NCBI GenBank assembly: GCA_958296025.1
Contig: OY282430.1
Location: forward strand, 930,001 to 994,000
Origin: an uncultured Pseudomonadales bacterium
Lineage (GTDB): Bacteria > Pseudomonadota > Gammaproteobacteria > Pseudomonadales > Azotimanducaceae
Length of the DNA stretch: 64,000 nucleotides
Direction: 5' to 3'
Each line of letters begins with the position of its first letter. Position 1 is the stretch's first letter. Below are positions 44,327 through 52,781 of this stretch, piece after piece. The position numbers were made by a program, and so were the translations under genes. A model generated the notes under the pieces. That model saw nothing but the letters and a program-made list of their open reading frames with translations, was not told where the DNA came from and searched no databases.

Positions 44327-44890
44327 ATGGGAATCGTAATAGTCGCGTTCATCGGCGGGGTGCTCTACGTCCTCATCTGGATGACGTGCAACTTGCTGAC
44401 GGCGCGAAAAGTCCGTATCCGGAACGACGATGACGTGGCGAAGGCCACATTCCTTGAAATCCTGAATAGCGCCCAGAGGACGCTCCTGGTGCGTGATGAC
44501 GGCGATGAATCGTCCACGCTCTACTACGATGACGACATCGTTAAGCAGGTTCGGTCCCGCTTGGAGGGCAACTGTCGGCTCTCGATACAAGTGTTGTTCA
44601 ACTACCGTCAGGAAGGCAATAAGCTGGCTGCTCTGCAAGCGGAAGAGGCGTACAAGCACCATGATCGTCTGGACGTACGCTACCTGCCGTCGGAACAACG
44701 GCCGTTCAAGGAAGTCCACAGCAAAATCGCCGACAATGGCAGGAGAGGATGCCTTTCCGCCCACGAAAGCGGGGCGCAGGAACGAGACTTGGAGAAATTC
44801 GACTGCTCCAAATCCTGGCTGGCGAGACAATTCGTATTTAGGCAGCATATCGCCAACTTCAACCGCCTGTTCCAGAACGCCGCGACATGA
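44327..44890 (+). CDS. Membrane-anchored protein with a degenerate PLD-like domain
   Basis: This is a 187-residue protein with one N-terminal membrane helix (IVIVAFIGGVLYVLIWMTC). The soluble domain includes RTLLVRDDGDESSTLYYDDD and LDVRYLPSEQRPFKEVHSKI followed by ADNG. VHSKIADNG looks like the HxK...D core of phospholipase D/cardiolipin synthase-type enzymes, but no second motif or GSxN is seen, so it may be inactive or a half-enzyme. The ribosome site AAGGGAGG is strong. Its stop overlaps the next start (ATGA). I do not recognise a named family. Confidence 0.6.
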   Translation: MGIVIVAFIGGVLYVLIWMTCNLLTARKVRIRNDDDVAKATFLEILNSAQRTLLVRDDGDESSTLYYDDDIVKQVRSRLEGNCRLSIQVLFNYRQEGNKLAALQAEEAYKHHDRLDVRYLPSEQRPFKEVHSKIADNGRRGCLSAHESGAQERDLEKFDCSKSWLARQFVFRQHIANFNRLFQNAAT

Positions 44891-45120
44891 GAATGAGCGA
44901 TTTTCCGCCTACGCAGCTCTATGCGTCTTTGGCGTTCGTTCTTTCCGTGGTGACGCTATGGCTTAACCGCCTGAAGGACGACGAAGACGTACGCCAGTTC
45001 ATACAAGGCCTTAACCGCCATGCCGTAAATCACACCGTTTCCTTCCTCCTAGTGCTGCCAATCGCGCATGTGCTCTATGTCCTCGCGCTCTCGCCGGCGA
45101 GTGCCGGGCATCGGGCATAA
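44887..45120 (+). CDS. Small two-helix membrane protein
   Basis: The 77-residue protein has two hydrophobic stretches, LYASLAFVLSVVTLWLN and VSFLLVLPIAHVLYVLALS, joined by a charged loop (RLKDDEDVRQFIQGLNRH). It begins inside the stop of the PLD-like gene (ATGA), so the two are translated together. Function unknown. A pair of membrane-anchored effector and small membrane partner is a plan seen in toxin and defence modules; that is inference. Confidence 0.6.
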   Translation: MRMSDFPPTQLYASLAFVLSVVTLWLNRLKDDEDVRQFIQGLNRHAVNHTVSFLLVLPIAHVLYVLALSPASAGHRA

Positions 45121-45411
45121 GATAGCCCACGCCATCCCTCTGGTAGGGGGAATGTTGTCGCTCATTGCATGGTGGATGCGGACTATCGCCGTCACCTCCA
45201 CCGTTGAAAAGTAAGGCGGCTGTTGGGTCAGCGTCACGCACCCTAACTGCAAGGCCACCGGGCGCTGGTGCCTGGACTTCGCCCCCCGACATAGGCCGGA
45301 TTGGGAGTTCGCAAGGGCTCCCGGCCTGCTCGATGCCTAGCCCGCCGTCCCTAGGCGTGAGACGCAGCGCTCAGCGAACCTCAATGCGCGTCCCAAACGC
45401 CCCGAGGTTCG

Positions 45412-45560
45412 CCAAATGTAGAACCACGACCACATCGCCCTGCTTGGGGAGCACCCAGACGCCTGATGGCAGTGAGCCAACACCACCGATCACAAAAATA
45501 CACCCATAAAACCATAATCAAAGATTGCTTTTTGGCGTCAATGACGCTACTTTCCTGCCC
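45412..45560 (+). repeat. Upstream repeat of the ATPase cassette, copy A (FkbM tail remnant)
   Basis: This stretch and the one at 53462-53612 are near-identical. Each begins with a remnant of the 3' end of an FkbM gene: ACATCGCCCTGC...CCAGACGCCTGA, compare the end of the gene at 51762. It continues through an AT-rich segment to the ATPase start, ending in the palindrome GCGTC-AAT-GACGC (45535-45547). It probably carries the promoter of the ATPase. Confidence 0.75.
45535..45547. promoter_or_regulatory. Palindrome GCGTC-AAT-GACGC before ATPase copy A
   Basis: A perfect 5-bp-arm palindrome lies 13 nt upstream of the ATPase ATG, at the end of an AT-rich tract (CATAAAACCATAATCAAAGA). It also occurs at 53587-53599, at the same distance from the second ATPase. 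A repressor site or a hairpin in the leader are both possible. Confidence 0.5.
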
Positions 45561-47000
45561 ATGCACCGCCATCAGCTACAGAATCTACGGAATTGGCTGC
45601 AAGGCACCCGACGCAAGCCCTTGGTCATCCGGGGGGCGCGGCAGGTGGGCAAGTCCACGCTGGTGGAGCTGTTCTGCCAGTCCGCCGGCCTGGAACTCGT
45701 GGCCGTCAACCTGGAGCGGCATCCCGACCTCGCCGGGGCGTTCGCCGAATCCCAGCCGGGCCGCAACGACCCGGCCGCCCTCCTGAACCTCATCGGCGCT
45801 GTGGCCGACCGGCCCCTGTCGGGCGGGAGCCTGCTGTTTCTGGACGAAATCCAAGCCGCCCCCCATGCCCTCGCCTCGCTCCGGTACTTCCTGGAGGAAT
45901 TGCCGGAGCGTCCCGTCATCGCCGCCGGGTCCCTCATGGAGTTTGCGTTGGCCGAGCACAGCTTCCCCATGCCGGTGGGCCGCATCGAATACCTGCACCT
46001 TGGGCCGATGACGTTCACCGAATTCTTGAAGGGCATCGGCAAGGAGGGCCTCGCCGAGGCAATCGAAACCTTCGCATGGGGCGGAGACGGTGCGCCGCCA
46101 ACGCTGCATCCCTTGGTTCACGGGCGGCTGTTGGAGGCACTGCGCCTGTACCGCTTCATCGGCGGAATGCCGGAGGCCGTCAGAACCTACGCCGAATCGG
46201 GAGACCTGCTGGCCGTCAGCGCCGTTCAGGCCGGCATCATCGAAACCTACCGGGACGACTTCCCCAAATACGCCGCCCGCCGCGACCTCGCCAGAATGCT
46301 GCGCGTGTTCAACTTCGCGGCCCGCCAAGTGGGGCGCAAAGTGAAGTACAGCAACGTCTCTCGTGACGACCAAAGCGCGACCATCCGCCGGGACATCGAC
46401 CTGCTGGCCATGGCGCGGGTGGTCGCCAAGGTCACCCACAGCCACTGCTCGGGGCTGCCGCTGCAGGCCGAATTGAAGGAGGCGGCCTTCAAGCTCATCT
46501 TCCTGGACATCGGCTTGATGAACGCCCTGTGTGGCTTCAACTGGCAGACCATCAGAGCGCAGACCGAGTTGGAACTGATCAACGCCGGCCCGGCGGCGGA
46601 GCAATTCGTCGGCCAGCACCTGCTGCATCTCCTTGCCGAACGGCCAAACCGGGAACTGACCTACTGGCTGCGCGAAGGGCGCTCCAACAACGCGGAGGTG
46701 GACTATGTGGCCGAATTCAGCGGCCACATCCTGCCCATTGAAGTGAAGGCGGGCAAAGCCGGCGCCCTGAAGTCCCTGCATCAGTTCGTTGCCGAAAGGC
46801 AAGCGCCCCTAGCTGTCCGCTTCGACGCCAACCCACCAGCGCTGCAAACGGTGCAGGCGGAGGTGCGGCGGCGCAGCGGCGTCGAGCGGGTACGCTACCA
46901 ACTGCTGTCCCTGCCGCTCTATCTGGTGGAGCGGCTGCCGCAGATCATTGCTGGGCTGACGCCGTCGGTCCGATCCTCTCCGCGGACCTCTCGCCGCTGA
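45561..47000 (+). CDS. AAA ATPase with DUF4143, copy A
   Basis: The 479-residue protein has Walker A GARQVGKST at 25-33 and Walker B LLFLDEIQ at 91-98. The AAA_14 segments PERPVIAAGSLMEFAL and GRIEYLHLGPMTFTEFL follow. The C-terminal DUF4143 region ends with AEVDYV...LPIEVK at 378-396, the D...ExK layout of PD-(D/E)xK folds. The ATG at 45561 is chosen because both copies share it, though the frame stays open 12 codons upstream. The protein is about 96% identical to copy B at 53.6 kb by eye, and the last 640 nt match exactly. The role is unknown. Confidence 0.85.
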   Translation: MHRHQLQNLRNWLQGTRRKPLVIRGARQVGKSTLVELFCQSAGLELVAVNLERHPDLAGAFAESQPGRNDPAALLNLIGAVADRPLSGGSLLFLDEIQAAPHALASLRYFLEELPERPVIAAGSLMEFALAEHSFPMPVGRIEYLHLGPMTFTEFLKGIGKEGLAEAIETFAWGGDGAPPTLHPLVHGRLLEALRLYRFIGGMPEAVRTYAESGDLLAVSAVQAGIIETYRDDFPKYAARRDLARMLRVFNFAARQVGRKVKYSNVSRDDQSATIRRDIDLLAMARVVAKVTHSHCSGLPLQAELKEAAFKLIFLDIGLMNALCGFNWQTIRAQTELELINAGPAAEQFVGQHLLHLLAERPNRELTYWLREGRSNNAEVDYVAEFSGHILPIEVKAGKAGALKSLHQFVAERQAPLAVRFDANPPALQTVQAEVRRRSGVERVRYQLLSLPLYLVERLPQIIAGLTPSVRSSPRTSRR

Positions 47001-47049
47001 ACACGGCGCCTTGCAGCCCTTGGCTGCCGGTCCCCTTGGGGTGTCTTTC

Positions 47050-47163
47050 GCCGCCGTATTGGTCAAGGGCTAAATGTCTTGGGTAAGGCAGTCCGTAGGC
47101 AAGCCATCCAATAGGGGTGTGAAAATCCACATGGGGCGATTGGCCCACGCGCCTGCGGTGCAT
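47050..47163 (-). pseudogene. Fragment of the large membrane-protein family (N-terminal part)
   Basis: The minus strand reads GQSPHVDFHTPIGWLAYGLP and then LALDQYGG. This matches residues about 50-95 of the full-length family member at 59.3-61.0 kb. Everything between this piece and the ATPase copy A end has been deleted, so ATPase A sits next to an internal fragment of its usual downstream neighbour. Confidence 0.75.
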
Positions 47164-47241
47164 GGCGTCTCCTGGGACGACCTGCCGCTTGCGGAGTTGG
47201 TGCGCCGCCGCAGTGGCGGGAATTGACGGTTCGTCAGAGCC

Positions 47242-47646
47242 TTATGCAGGTGTTATGCGTTTTCCGAACCACTCGACCAGATCGTCGAACAAAAGCCGCT
47301 TCTGAGCGACGTCCATTATCATGTTCTCCACTTCGACCTGAATCGACCCGTTCTTTACGGGAGGCACCAACCGATAGCCGCTTCTCTCCAGCAGCAGGTT
47401 TAGGAGAATGAGGGTCGTGCGTTTGTTCCCGTCCGCGAAACCATGGTTTCCCACCATCGACTCGACAAGAGCCGCTGCCTTGCGACGGATGGCACGGTAG
47501 TAACCGGAGTAGGGACGGGCGATGGCGGATTCGATCGAACCGAGGTTGATGACGCCCGGTAGTCCGCCGAAACCCAAGGCCTGCTCGTGCGCGGCCAGCG
47601 CGTCGTCGAGCGTCAGCCGGTAGTGGTGCCGCCTACCTTTCGGCAA
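47242..47646 (-). CDS. Doc (death-on-curing) family toxin
   Basis: This 134-residue Fic/Doc-fold protein has the motif HGFADGNKRT at 68-77, the HxFxx(D/G)NKR core that phosphorylates or otherwise modifies a target in Doc toxins. LPGVINLGSIESAIARPYSG and RKAAALVESMVGNHGF are family segments. Doc of phage P1 inactivates EF-Tu. A partner antitoxin is not obvious: the only upstream gene, overlapping by 14 nt, is UDG-like rather than a Phd or AbrB-type protein. Its C-terminal tail might serve, but that is speculation. Confidence 0.85.
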   Translation of the reverse strand: MPKGRRHHYRLTLDDALAAHEQALGFGGLPGVINLGSIESAIARPYSGYYRAIRRKAAALVESMVGNHGFADGNKRTTLILLNLLLERSGYRLVPPVKNGSIQVEVENMIMDVAQKRLLFDDLVEWFGKRITPA

Positions 47647-48718
47647 GTTGCCTCAGGGTCGTACGGTATTTGCCGACCGTGCGAGCCATGATCGCGGCGG
47701 AGTGCGCCGCAGACGCGCCAGCCGCCAATCGGTCGGAGGTTCGTACCGTCGGCGTCCCTGCCCTGCCGCGAGTACGTTGAGGGGCCGTTGAGAGGTGCGT
47801 CGAGTGATTAGCCGCTGTTCGCCCCGCGGCAGGACCGCACCAGTCGATGGGATCGGTCAATGCGTCGTTGATCCGCCCAAGGGGATTCCGCCCAACGGGA
47901 TTTTCGGAGCAGAAAAAATATCGAGGCATGGACGGGTGCCCGCTCTCCACGAAGCGAAGGTTCTCCTCCGGAACGCACAGAGATCTCCCGCGGGCTTCGA
48001 TCCATCTCCGGAGGTTTTTGGCCTCACCGCCGAACAACGCGAAGACGACAGGTCTCGTCGCCGCCTCCTGCACCAACAAGGAAACGATGGCTCTTGTGAC
48101 TGGACGCCATAGCGCCCGGTGCAGCTTTCGCTGTCTTTCGATCGCTTGCCACCGCCCGCCGGCGTCGCACGCGACGCTTATGGTGGGGGTGCGGTTGATC
48201 CAAAGCACGCCTTGCCCTGTCAGGCTCTCAAACATGGACCTAGGGGGCGGTAGCACGACCTGGCCGTTTTGCAACCCGCGCCGAAGTTTTCCTCGACGGT
48301 CGCGGAGACGGTCGCGATCCAGCCCAAGCCCCTCCGCGTTTGGGAGCAGCGCGGCGGCAGCGCAGACCAGACTCAGCAGACTGGGCGTGACGCGACCGGG
48401 CTGCGCCAAATCGTCCATCCATGCGGTCAGGTTGCCTTGCTCGAAAGAGCGACCAGTGGCCCGGTGCGGGTCGGGATACGGATCGTTGCCGATTACGACG
48501 ACTTGCACATCGGGAGGATCGATGCCTTCCAACGCATAGAAAACTCCGCCCGGCCTATGCCGATCCGGCACGATCCGCGCATCCCGATGGAGCAATGCAT
48601 CTCCGGGGACAGCGTCGAAATCCGGCCCCACGCCATGCAGCCTTTCGCGCCAAGCCGCGGAAAGATTGTCCCGCCATCGGTGCAGATACCGCTTCAATTC
48701 GTAGAGCAGACTGGGCAT
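47633..48718 (-). CDS. Uracil-DNA glycosylase superfamily protein with C-terminal extension
   Basis: Within 361 residues the catalytic A motif is VVVIGNDPYPDPHRATGRSF (GNDPYP at 77-82, compare GQDPYH of family 1). VTPSLLSL resembles the substrate loop, LWINRTPTISV the LNxxLTV strand, and SGHPSM near 259-264 holds the catalytic His. Most family-1 active residues are kept but the pattern is divergent. The last 60 or so residues are a low-complexity extension not found in UDGs. It overlaps the Doc toxin gene by 14 nt, an unusual pairing. The substrate could be uracil or a modified base, as some UDG relatives act in phage defence. Confidence 0.75.
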   Translation of the reverse strand: MPSLLYELKRYLHRWRDNLSAAWRERLHGVGPDFDAVPGDALLHRDARIVPDRHRPGGVFYALEGIDPPDVQVVVIGNDPYPDPHRATGRSFEQGNLTAWMDDLAQPGRVTPSLLSLVCAAAALLPNAEGLGLDRDRLRDRRGKLRRGLQNGQVVLPPPRSMFESLTGQGVLWINRTPTISVACDAGGRWQAIERQRKLHRALWRPVTRAIVSLLVQEAATRPVVFALFGGEAKNLRRWIEARGRSLCVPEENLRFVESGHPSMPRYFFCSENPVGRNPLGRINDALTDPIDWCGPAAGRTAANHSTHLSTAPQRTRGRAGTPTVRTSDRLAAGASAAHSAAIMARTVGKYRTTLRQLAER

Positions 48719-49224
48719 CGTCCATATCCTCGCCGTTCGGTCGATATTTTACACGACTCGGAGGAATTGCGTCGTGAACTCGCGTGGCTCAATGGAAGCC
48801 GCCCGCACATTGACGGAATCCGGCCGCGGGCGGCCCACGCGAGCAGGGCAAGGGCCGGATGGCGGAAAAAACACAGCGCTAGTCCCCGTGTAGCTGAATG
48901 GCCGCGCCTAAGCCGCCTGCTTTGGTCGTCAATCCCCGCCTGAATCAGCATCTTGAACATTGCCGGGTGCCGACGCCTCGGCGGGCGCGGGGCAGGGGCA
49001 GCCCTTCGGCTGCGTTGGCGGGTAATGGCCTCCTGGGTTTTCCTCCGGTTCCAAGTGTAGGCACCGCTTGCCCAGTGGCGCGTAAAGGTAGCATGAATGG
49101 GAACGACTGCCTGTTGCCGGCTGCTGCTGGTGGAGGTGGGCGGGCGCCTTTCACAGACCTTGCGAAAGCAGCGGGGCTGTACAATGGGTGCCCTTAGCCA
49201 ACTGGCAGGCCGAAGGACCCAAGC
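48719..49224. other. Intergenic region with copy R1 of a dispersed repeat
   Basis: 506 nt separate the divergent UDG-like and glycosyltransferase genes. Positions 49001-49100 hold repeat copy R1, ending AAAGGTAGCAT. The remainder contains no convincing reading frame and no tRNA, although GTGTAGCTGAATGG at 48889 faintly resembles the start of one. Confidence 0.5.
49001..49100. repeat. Dispersed repeat R, copy R1
   Basis: This copy shares with R2-R4 the order GGCGGGxAxTGGCCTC, GGTTCC, a GC-rich middle, and AAAGGTAGCAT, but is the most diverged. Like the others it lies upstream of a minus-strand gene, here the UDG-like gene about 280 nt away. Confidence 0.55.
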
Positions 49225-51762
49225 ATGGTGCGCCTTTCAGCGATTCCGTATCCAAAAGTTGCGGTGCTTCTCGCATTTGGGTTCTTTGCGCTGGTGGGGG
49301 TTCTGGTTGTCGATGACTACGGGGTGGCCTATGACGAATCCGTGCAGCGGGCATTGGCCGCCGTAACCGCCGCCTACATGATCGGGGCCGATGACGCCCT
49401 GCTGCAGCATCGTGACCGAACCTATGGCGTGGCGTTCGAACTGCCGCTGCTGTTCTTCGAACTCATGCTGGGCTTGGAGGATTCAAGAAGGGTCTGGCTC
49501 ACCCGCCATCTCCTAAGCCATCTGTTCTTTTTGGTGGGCGGGTTGTTCTGCTATTTGCTGGTGCGCCGGATGTGTGGAAGCCGGCTCCTGGCGCTGGTCG
49601 CCATGCTCCTGTTCCTGCTGCATCCGCGCCTGTATGCGCACTCCTTCTTCAACACCAAGGACGTGCCTTTCCTCAGCATGTTCATGATCGTCCTGTTCCT
49701 GATTCATCGGGCGTTTAGAAAGGACGATTTTGCTGCCTTCATCTCCTGCGGCATGGCCGTTGGGGTTCTCACCAACATCCGCATTCTGGGCGTGGTGCTG
49801 TTCGCCGCCGTCCTCGGCCTGCGTTTGCTCGACCTGCTCCAAGCCGCCGATTGGCGCGAAAGGAAACGCATCCTGGCCACTGCCGGGCTATTCACTGCGG
49901 CAAGCACGCTCATGCTTTACGCCACTTGGCCTTACCTTTGGAGCGACCCGTTTGGACACTTCGCCGAAGCCTTTTCGCGCATGGCGGACCATCCGGAAAT
50001 GATCCCTTCCCTGTTCCAAGGGGAACCAGTTGTCGGCAAAGAGGTGCCGCCCCACTACGTTCCGGTTTGGCTTTCCATCACCACTCCACCCGTCACGCTT
50101 CTGCTCGGCGGCATCGGCTTGTTGGCCGTCCTCCGCCGAACCTTCGCGCAGCCCAGAGCCGCCCTGAGCAACGGCGCACTGAGATTCGAGCTGCTTCTAA
50201 TAGCCTGCTTCGCGCTTCCTGTGGTTGCCGTCGTTGTTTTCGACTCCAACCTCTACAACGGCTGGCGGCAGCTGTACTTTCTCCATGCGCCGCTTGTCCT
50301 GCTGGCGAGCATTGGACTTCACCGGCTGGCCGGTGCCCAAGGAAACGCGGCGTTGCGAATAGGATCATGCGGCTTGGCTGCCGTGGGCTTGGTCTCCACC
50401 GCTGCATCAATGGCGTTCCTGCATCCCAACCAAGCCATCTACTTCAATTTTCTGGTGGATAGAAAGACGCCGGAGCGCCTTCGCACGCAATATGCCATGG
50501 ATTACTATGAGACGACGTTTCGTCAGGGGCTTGAACACTTGCTTGAGCGCCACCCTTCGTCCCCTGTTTACGTCGATATGGCCTTTAATGAATTGAATTC
50601 AAGCATTCTGCCGCAAGCGGACCGGCAAAGAGTGCATGTGAGTTTCGATCAGCACGCGGACTTCCACATCACCAACCACCGTCCACATACGGCCTCCGGC
50701 GCAGTGCTGAAGACCTTGGCACCGCTCATTTACGATCTCAAAATTTACAACAACACCGTCATGAGCGTGGCGGCGCTTGATCTTTCTTTGGTGCCCGAGG
50801 TTGCCATTGAGCCGTATCGGGACCTCTACCGATCGGCAATGGCTGGCCCGCTTGTCGTCCGCTCCAACTACAACGTCCACCTCAAAGAACGCTTGCTGAC
50901 TTACGCGAAGGATCAATGCCGCCCGATGGACACGAGGCCACTGTTCATCCTGCACATCGAACCGGCCGACCGGGATGATCTTCCCGATCATCGCAAACCG
51001 CTCGGTTTTGAGGACTGGGAATTTCGTTTCGGTGCCCGCGGGGTGCGGTTTGACGGCAAGTGCCTAGCGACCATGCCCCTGCCGGATTACGCTATCGCCC
51101 GCATCACTATTGGCCAAGCCATCTCCAGCACCGACAAGTTCGGCAGCCGCAACCGCTGCAACCTTTGGAGGGAAGTCATCCTGTTCAACGAGCAACAGGA
51201 AGCCCGGCAATGCGCGACGGGTTCGCCCGCCTGCGCCGGCCACCCGCCGATGCCGCCGTGCCGCCGAGGCGAATTGTCCAAGGTCTATCGGGAACTGCGC
51301 CACAACATTGCGCTCAATGATCTGAATAACATCGTCCCTCTAAGGTATGCAATTGGACCGGAGGTTGGAGTCGTGGAAATGAGCCCTCCCCTATACGGGT
51401 ACTACGAGGGCGGCGTGCAAATTGGCACCGGCGGGGAGCAAGCGGAACTTCGGACCTTGGACAGCTTCGGGTTCGAGAACGTTTCGCTGATCAAGATCGA
51501 TGTTGAGCAGCATGAGAACCAAGTGCTGGCCGGGGCCGCGAACCTCATTCGCGCAAGCAAGCCCGCCATCTTGATCGAGATACTGGGCGGAAAGTCTTAT
51601 CCGGGCGCACCGAATTGGTGGTACCACAACCCGCCGGCTTCACCGCAGGATTTGGAGAGGGTCCACGCCACTTGGAGAGTGATCGAGGCGTTCGGCTACA
51701 AGGTTCGCCCGGTGTCGAGCCACGACTGCATCGCCCTGCCTGTGGAGCGCCCAGACGCCTGA
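49225..51762 (+). CDS. GT-C glycosyltransferase fused to a truncated FkbM methyltransferase
   Basis: The 845-residue frame joins two parts. Residues 1 to about 665 are a GT-39/ArnT-like membrane glycosyltransferase. It has an N-terminal helix, then DDYGVAYDESVQRALA with the acidic pair, about ten helices, HSFFNTKDVPFLSMFM, and a soluble tail ending SRNRCNLWREVILFNE. From about 684 it becomes the second half of an FkbM methyltransferase (LSKVYRELRHNIALNDLNN, SLIKIDVEQHENQVLAGAAN, ILIEILGG). The SAM-binding VDVGAxxG part that should precede it is missing. A deletion between two genes would give exactly this, so the methylase half is probably inactive. Confidence 0.75.
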   Translation: MVRLSAIPYPKVAVLLAFGFFALVGVLVVDDYGVAYDESVQRALAAVTAAYMIGADDALLQHRDRTYGVAFELPLLFFELMLGLEDSRRVWLTRHLLSHLFFLVGGLFCYLLVRRMCGSRLLALVAMLLFLLHPRLYAHSFFNTKDVPFLSMFMIVLFLIHRAFRKDDFAAFISCGMAVGVLTNIRILGVVLFAAVLGLRLLDLLQAADWRERKRILATAGLFTAASTLMLYATWPYLWSDPFGHFAEAFSRMADHPEMIPSLFQGEPVVGKEVPPHYVPVWLSITTPPVTLLLGGIGLLAVLRRTFAQPRAALSNGALRFELLLIACFALPVVAVVVFDSNLYNGWRQLYFLHAPLVLLASIGLHRLAGAQGNAALRIGSCGLAAVGLVSTAASMAFLHPNQAIYFNFLVDRKTPERLRTQYAMDYYETTFRQGLEHLLERHPSSPVYVDMAFNELNSSILPQADRQRVHVSFDQHADFHITNHRPHTASGAVLKTLAPLIYDLKIYNNTVMSVAALDLSLVPEVAIEPYRDLYRSAMAGPLVVRSNYNVHLKERLLTYAKDQCRPMDTRPLFILHIEPADRDDLPDHRKPLGFEDWEFRFGARGVRFDGKCLATMPLPDYAIARITIGQAISSTDKFGSRNRCNLWREVILFNEQQEARQCATGSPACAGHPPMPPCRRGELSKVYRELRHNIALNDLNNIVPLRYAIGPEVGVVEMSPPLYGYYEGGVQIGTGGEQAELRTLDSFGFENVSLIKIDVEQHENQVLAGAANLIRASKPAILIEILGGKSYPGAPNWWYHNPPASPQDLERVHATWRVIEAFGYKVRPVSSHDCIALPVERPDA

Positions 51763-51771
51763 TCAATGATA

Positions 51772-52110
51772 TCTGCCGTTTCCTGCTTGGTGGGAAACTT
51801 GGGAACCATCAACCACTTTGCATCCCGGAACGCCAGACTCCGTTCTGCCGCAGTGTGGCGGTTGATGTGTCTTCCCACATGAAAAATGGACAATACACTT
51901 TTAGGCGATGGTGCGCCAAGAAGCATCGAAAAGGGGTTGGCATAATCCGCCGTCGAAACGACTTCATTGCCGGCACCGGCCTCCTTGAGCAGCGCCAAGC
52001 CCGTTCTCAGGGTGCGCAGGTATTCGGTGTTGGAAAGGTCCATGTGGCTGTGTAGAGGATTGCGTCGCGACCACAGGAGGACTTCCGATGGAGGTGACAT
52101 GTGCGGATTT
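51772..52110 (-). pseudogene. C-terminal fragment of the large membrane-protein family
   Basis: The minus strand reads SPPSEVLLWSRRNPLHSHMD, then LGAPSPKSVLSIFHVGRHIN and AKWLMVPKFPTKQET. This matches the soluble tail of the family members at 55.2-56.9 and 59.3-61.0 kb almost word for word. The membrane part and the last 30 or so residues are missing. It abuts the 3' end of the FkbM fusion, where the cassette would normally have an ATPase gene. Confidence 0.85.
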
Positions 52111-52265
52111 TGCTGAACAATTACCTCGCACAGCGGCATGTGCAGCACTTATTCCCGCCAATTCCCAAGGCCGCATGGTAAAACGGGCTTGCGGCGTCGG
52201 CCTCCGATGAGTCTCTCAACAGCCTCGGACGGGAACGTACTGGCGACGCCAGAGATGGGAAAAGG

Positions 52266-52781
52266 TCACAAATCTATTGGCTTGAACTCTGCCCAGCCTT
52301 GTTTGTAGAGCAGGACGCGGGCGACTGCCGAAATCGGCAAGTCGCCGAGATGGGCTGCCTCAATGATGGGCATCAGGGTGTGCTTATGGAGTTTGTCTTC
52401 GTTCCACGTCTTCAAGAGTTTTTCCCCTGAAATGAACGCATCCGAAACCTTTTCTCTGTCGATTTCGAGCCACACGGCAGAGTCCCACCCACATTGGCTG
52501 CAGATTGGCACGAAAGTCTGCCATGTGCTAAGCGTATACTCATGATCGTATGTGTCGGGGCAGAAATCATGGAAATCAAACAAACTGACTCCGCCCAAAT
52601 GACGCACACAAGGATACTTGATCGGTCCTTCCCCAGTATGCCATCGCTCACCATTGGGGACAAAGTTTTCGGGAGGGTTCACCAAAATCGAGCCATATTC
52701 CCGAATCCCCTCGAACCGGGATTTCGATGTGGTGTGCCACAATTTTCCTTGCAGTGTTTTGAGAGCATCTGTCGGCGTCAA
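52266..52781 (-). CDS. Hypothetical protein, TTG start
   Basis: This 171-residue protein begins at TTG 52781, with TAGGAGG six bases before it and an in-frame stop just upstream, so the start is well supported. GKLWHTTSKSRFEGIREYGS near the N-terminus resembles the opening of DarT/ART-like ADP-ribosyltransferases (xHTTxxxNLxxIxxxG). HLGGVSLFDFHDF follows. No Glu catalytic motif is certain. The tail has SAVWLEIDREKVSDAFISGE. Local GC is nearer 50%, below the rest of the window, which suggests recent arrival. I do not recognise the family. Confidence 0.6.
   Translation of the reverse strand: MTPTDALKTLQGKLWHTTSKSRFEGIREYGSILVNPPENFVPNGERWHTGEGPIKYPCVRHLGGVSLFDFHDFCPDTYDHEYTLSTWQTFVPICSQCGWDSAVWLEIDREKVSDAFISGEKLLKTWNEDKLHKHTLMPIIEAAHLGDLPISAVARVLLYKQGWAEFKPIDL

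Noticed and set aside
48269-48943. Plus-strand open frame opposite the UDG-like gene
   Set aside because: The minus strand carries conserved glycosylase motifs; the opposite frame has none.
48885-48960. tRNA-like start GTGTAGCTGAATGG
   Set aside because: No matching acceptor stem, anticodon arm or GGTTCGAATCC-type T-loop follows.
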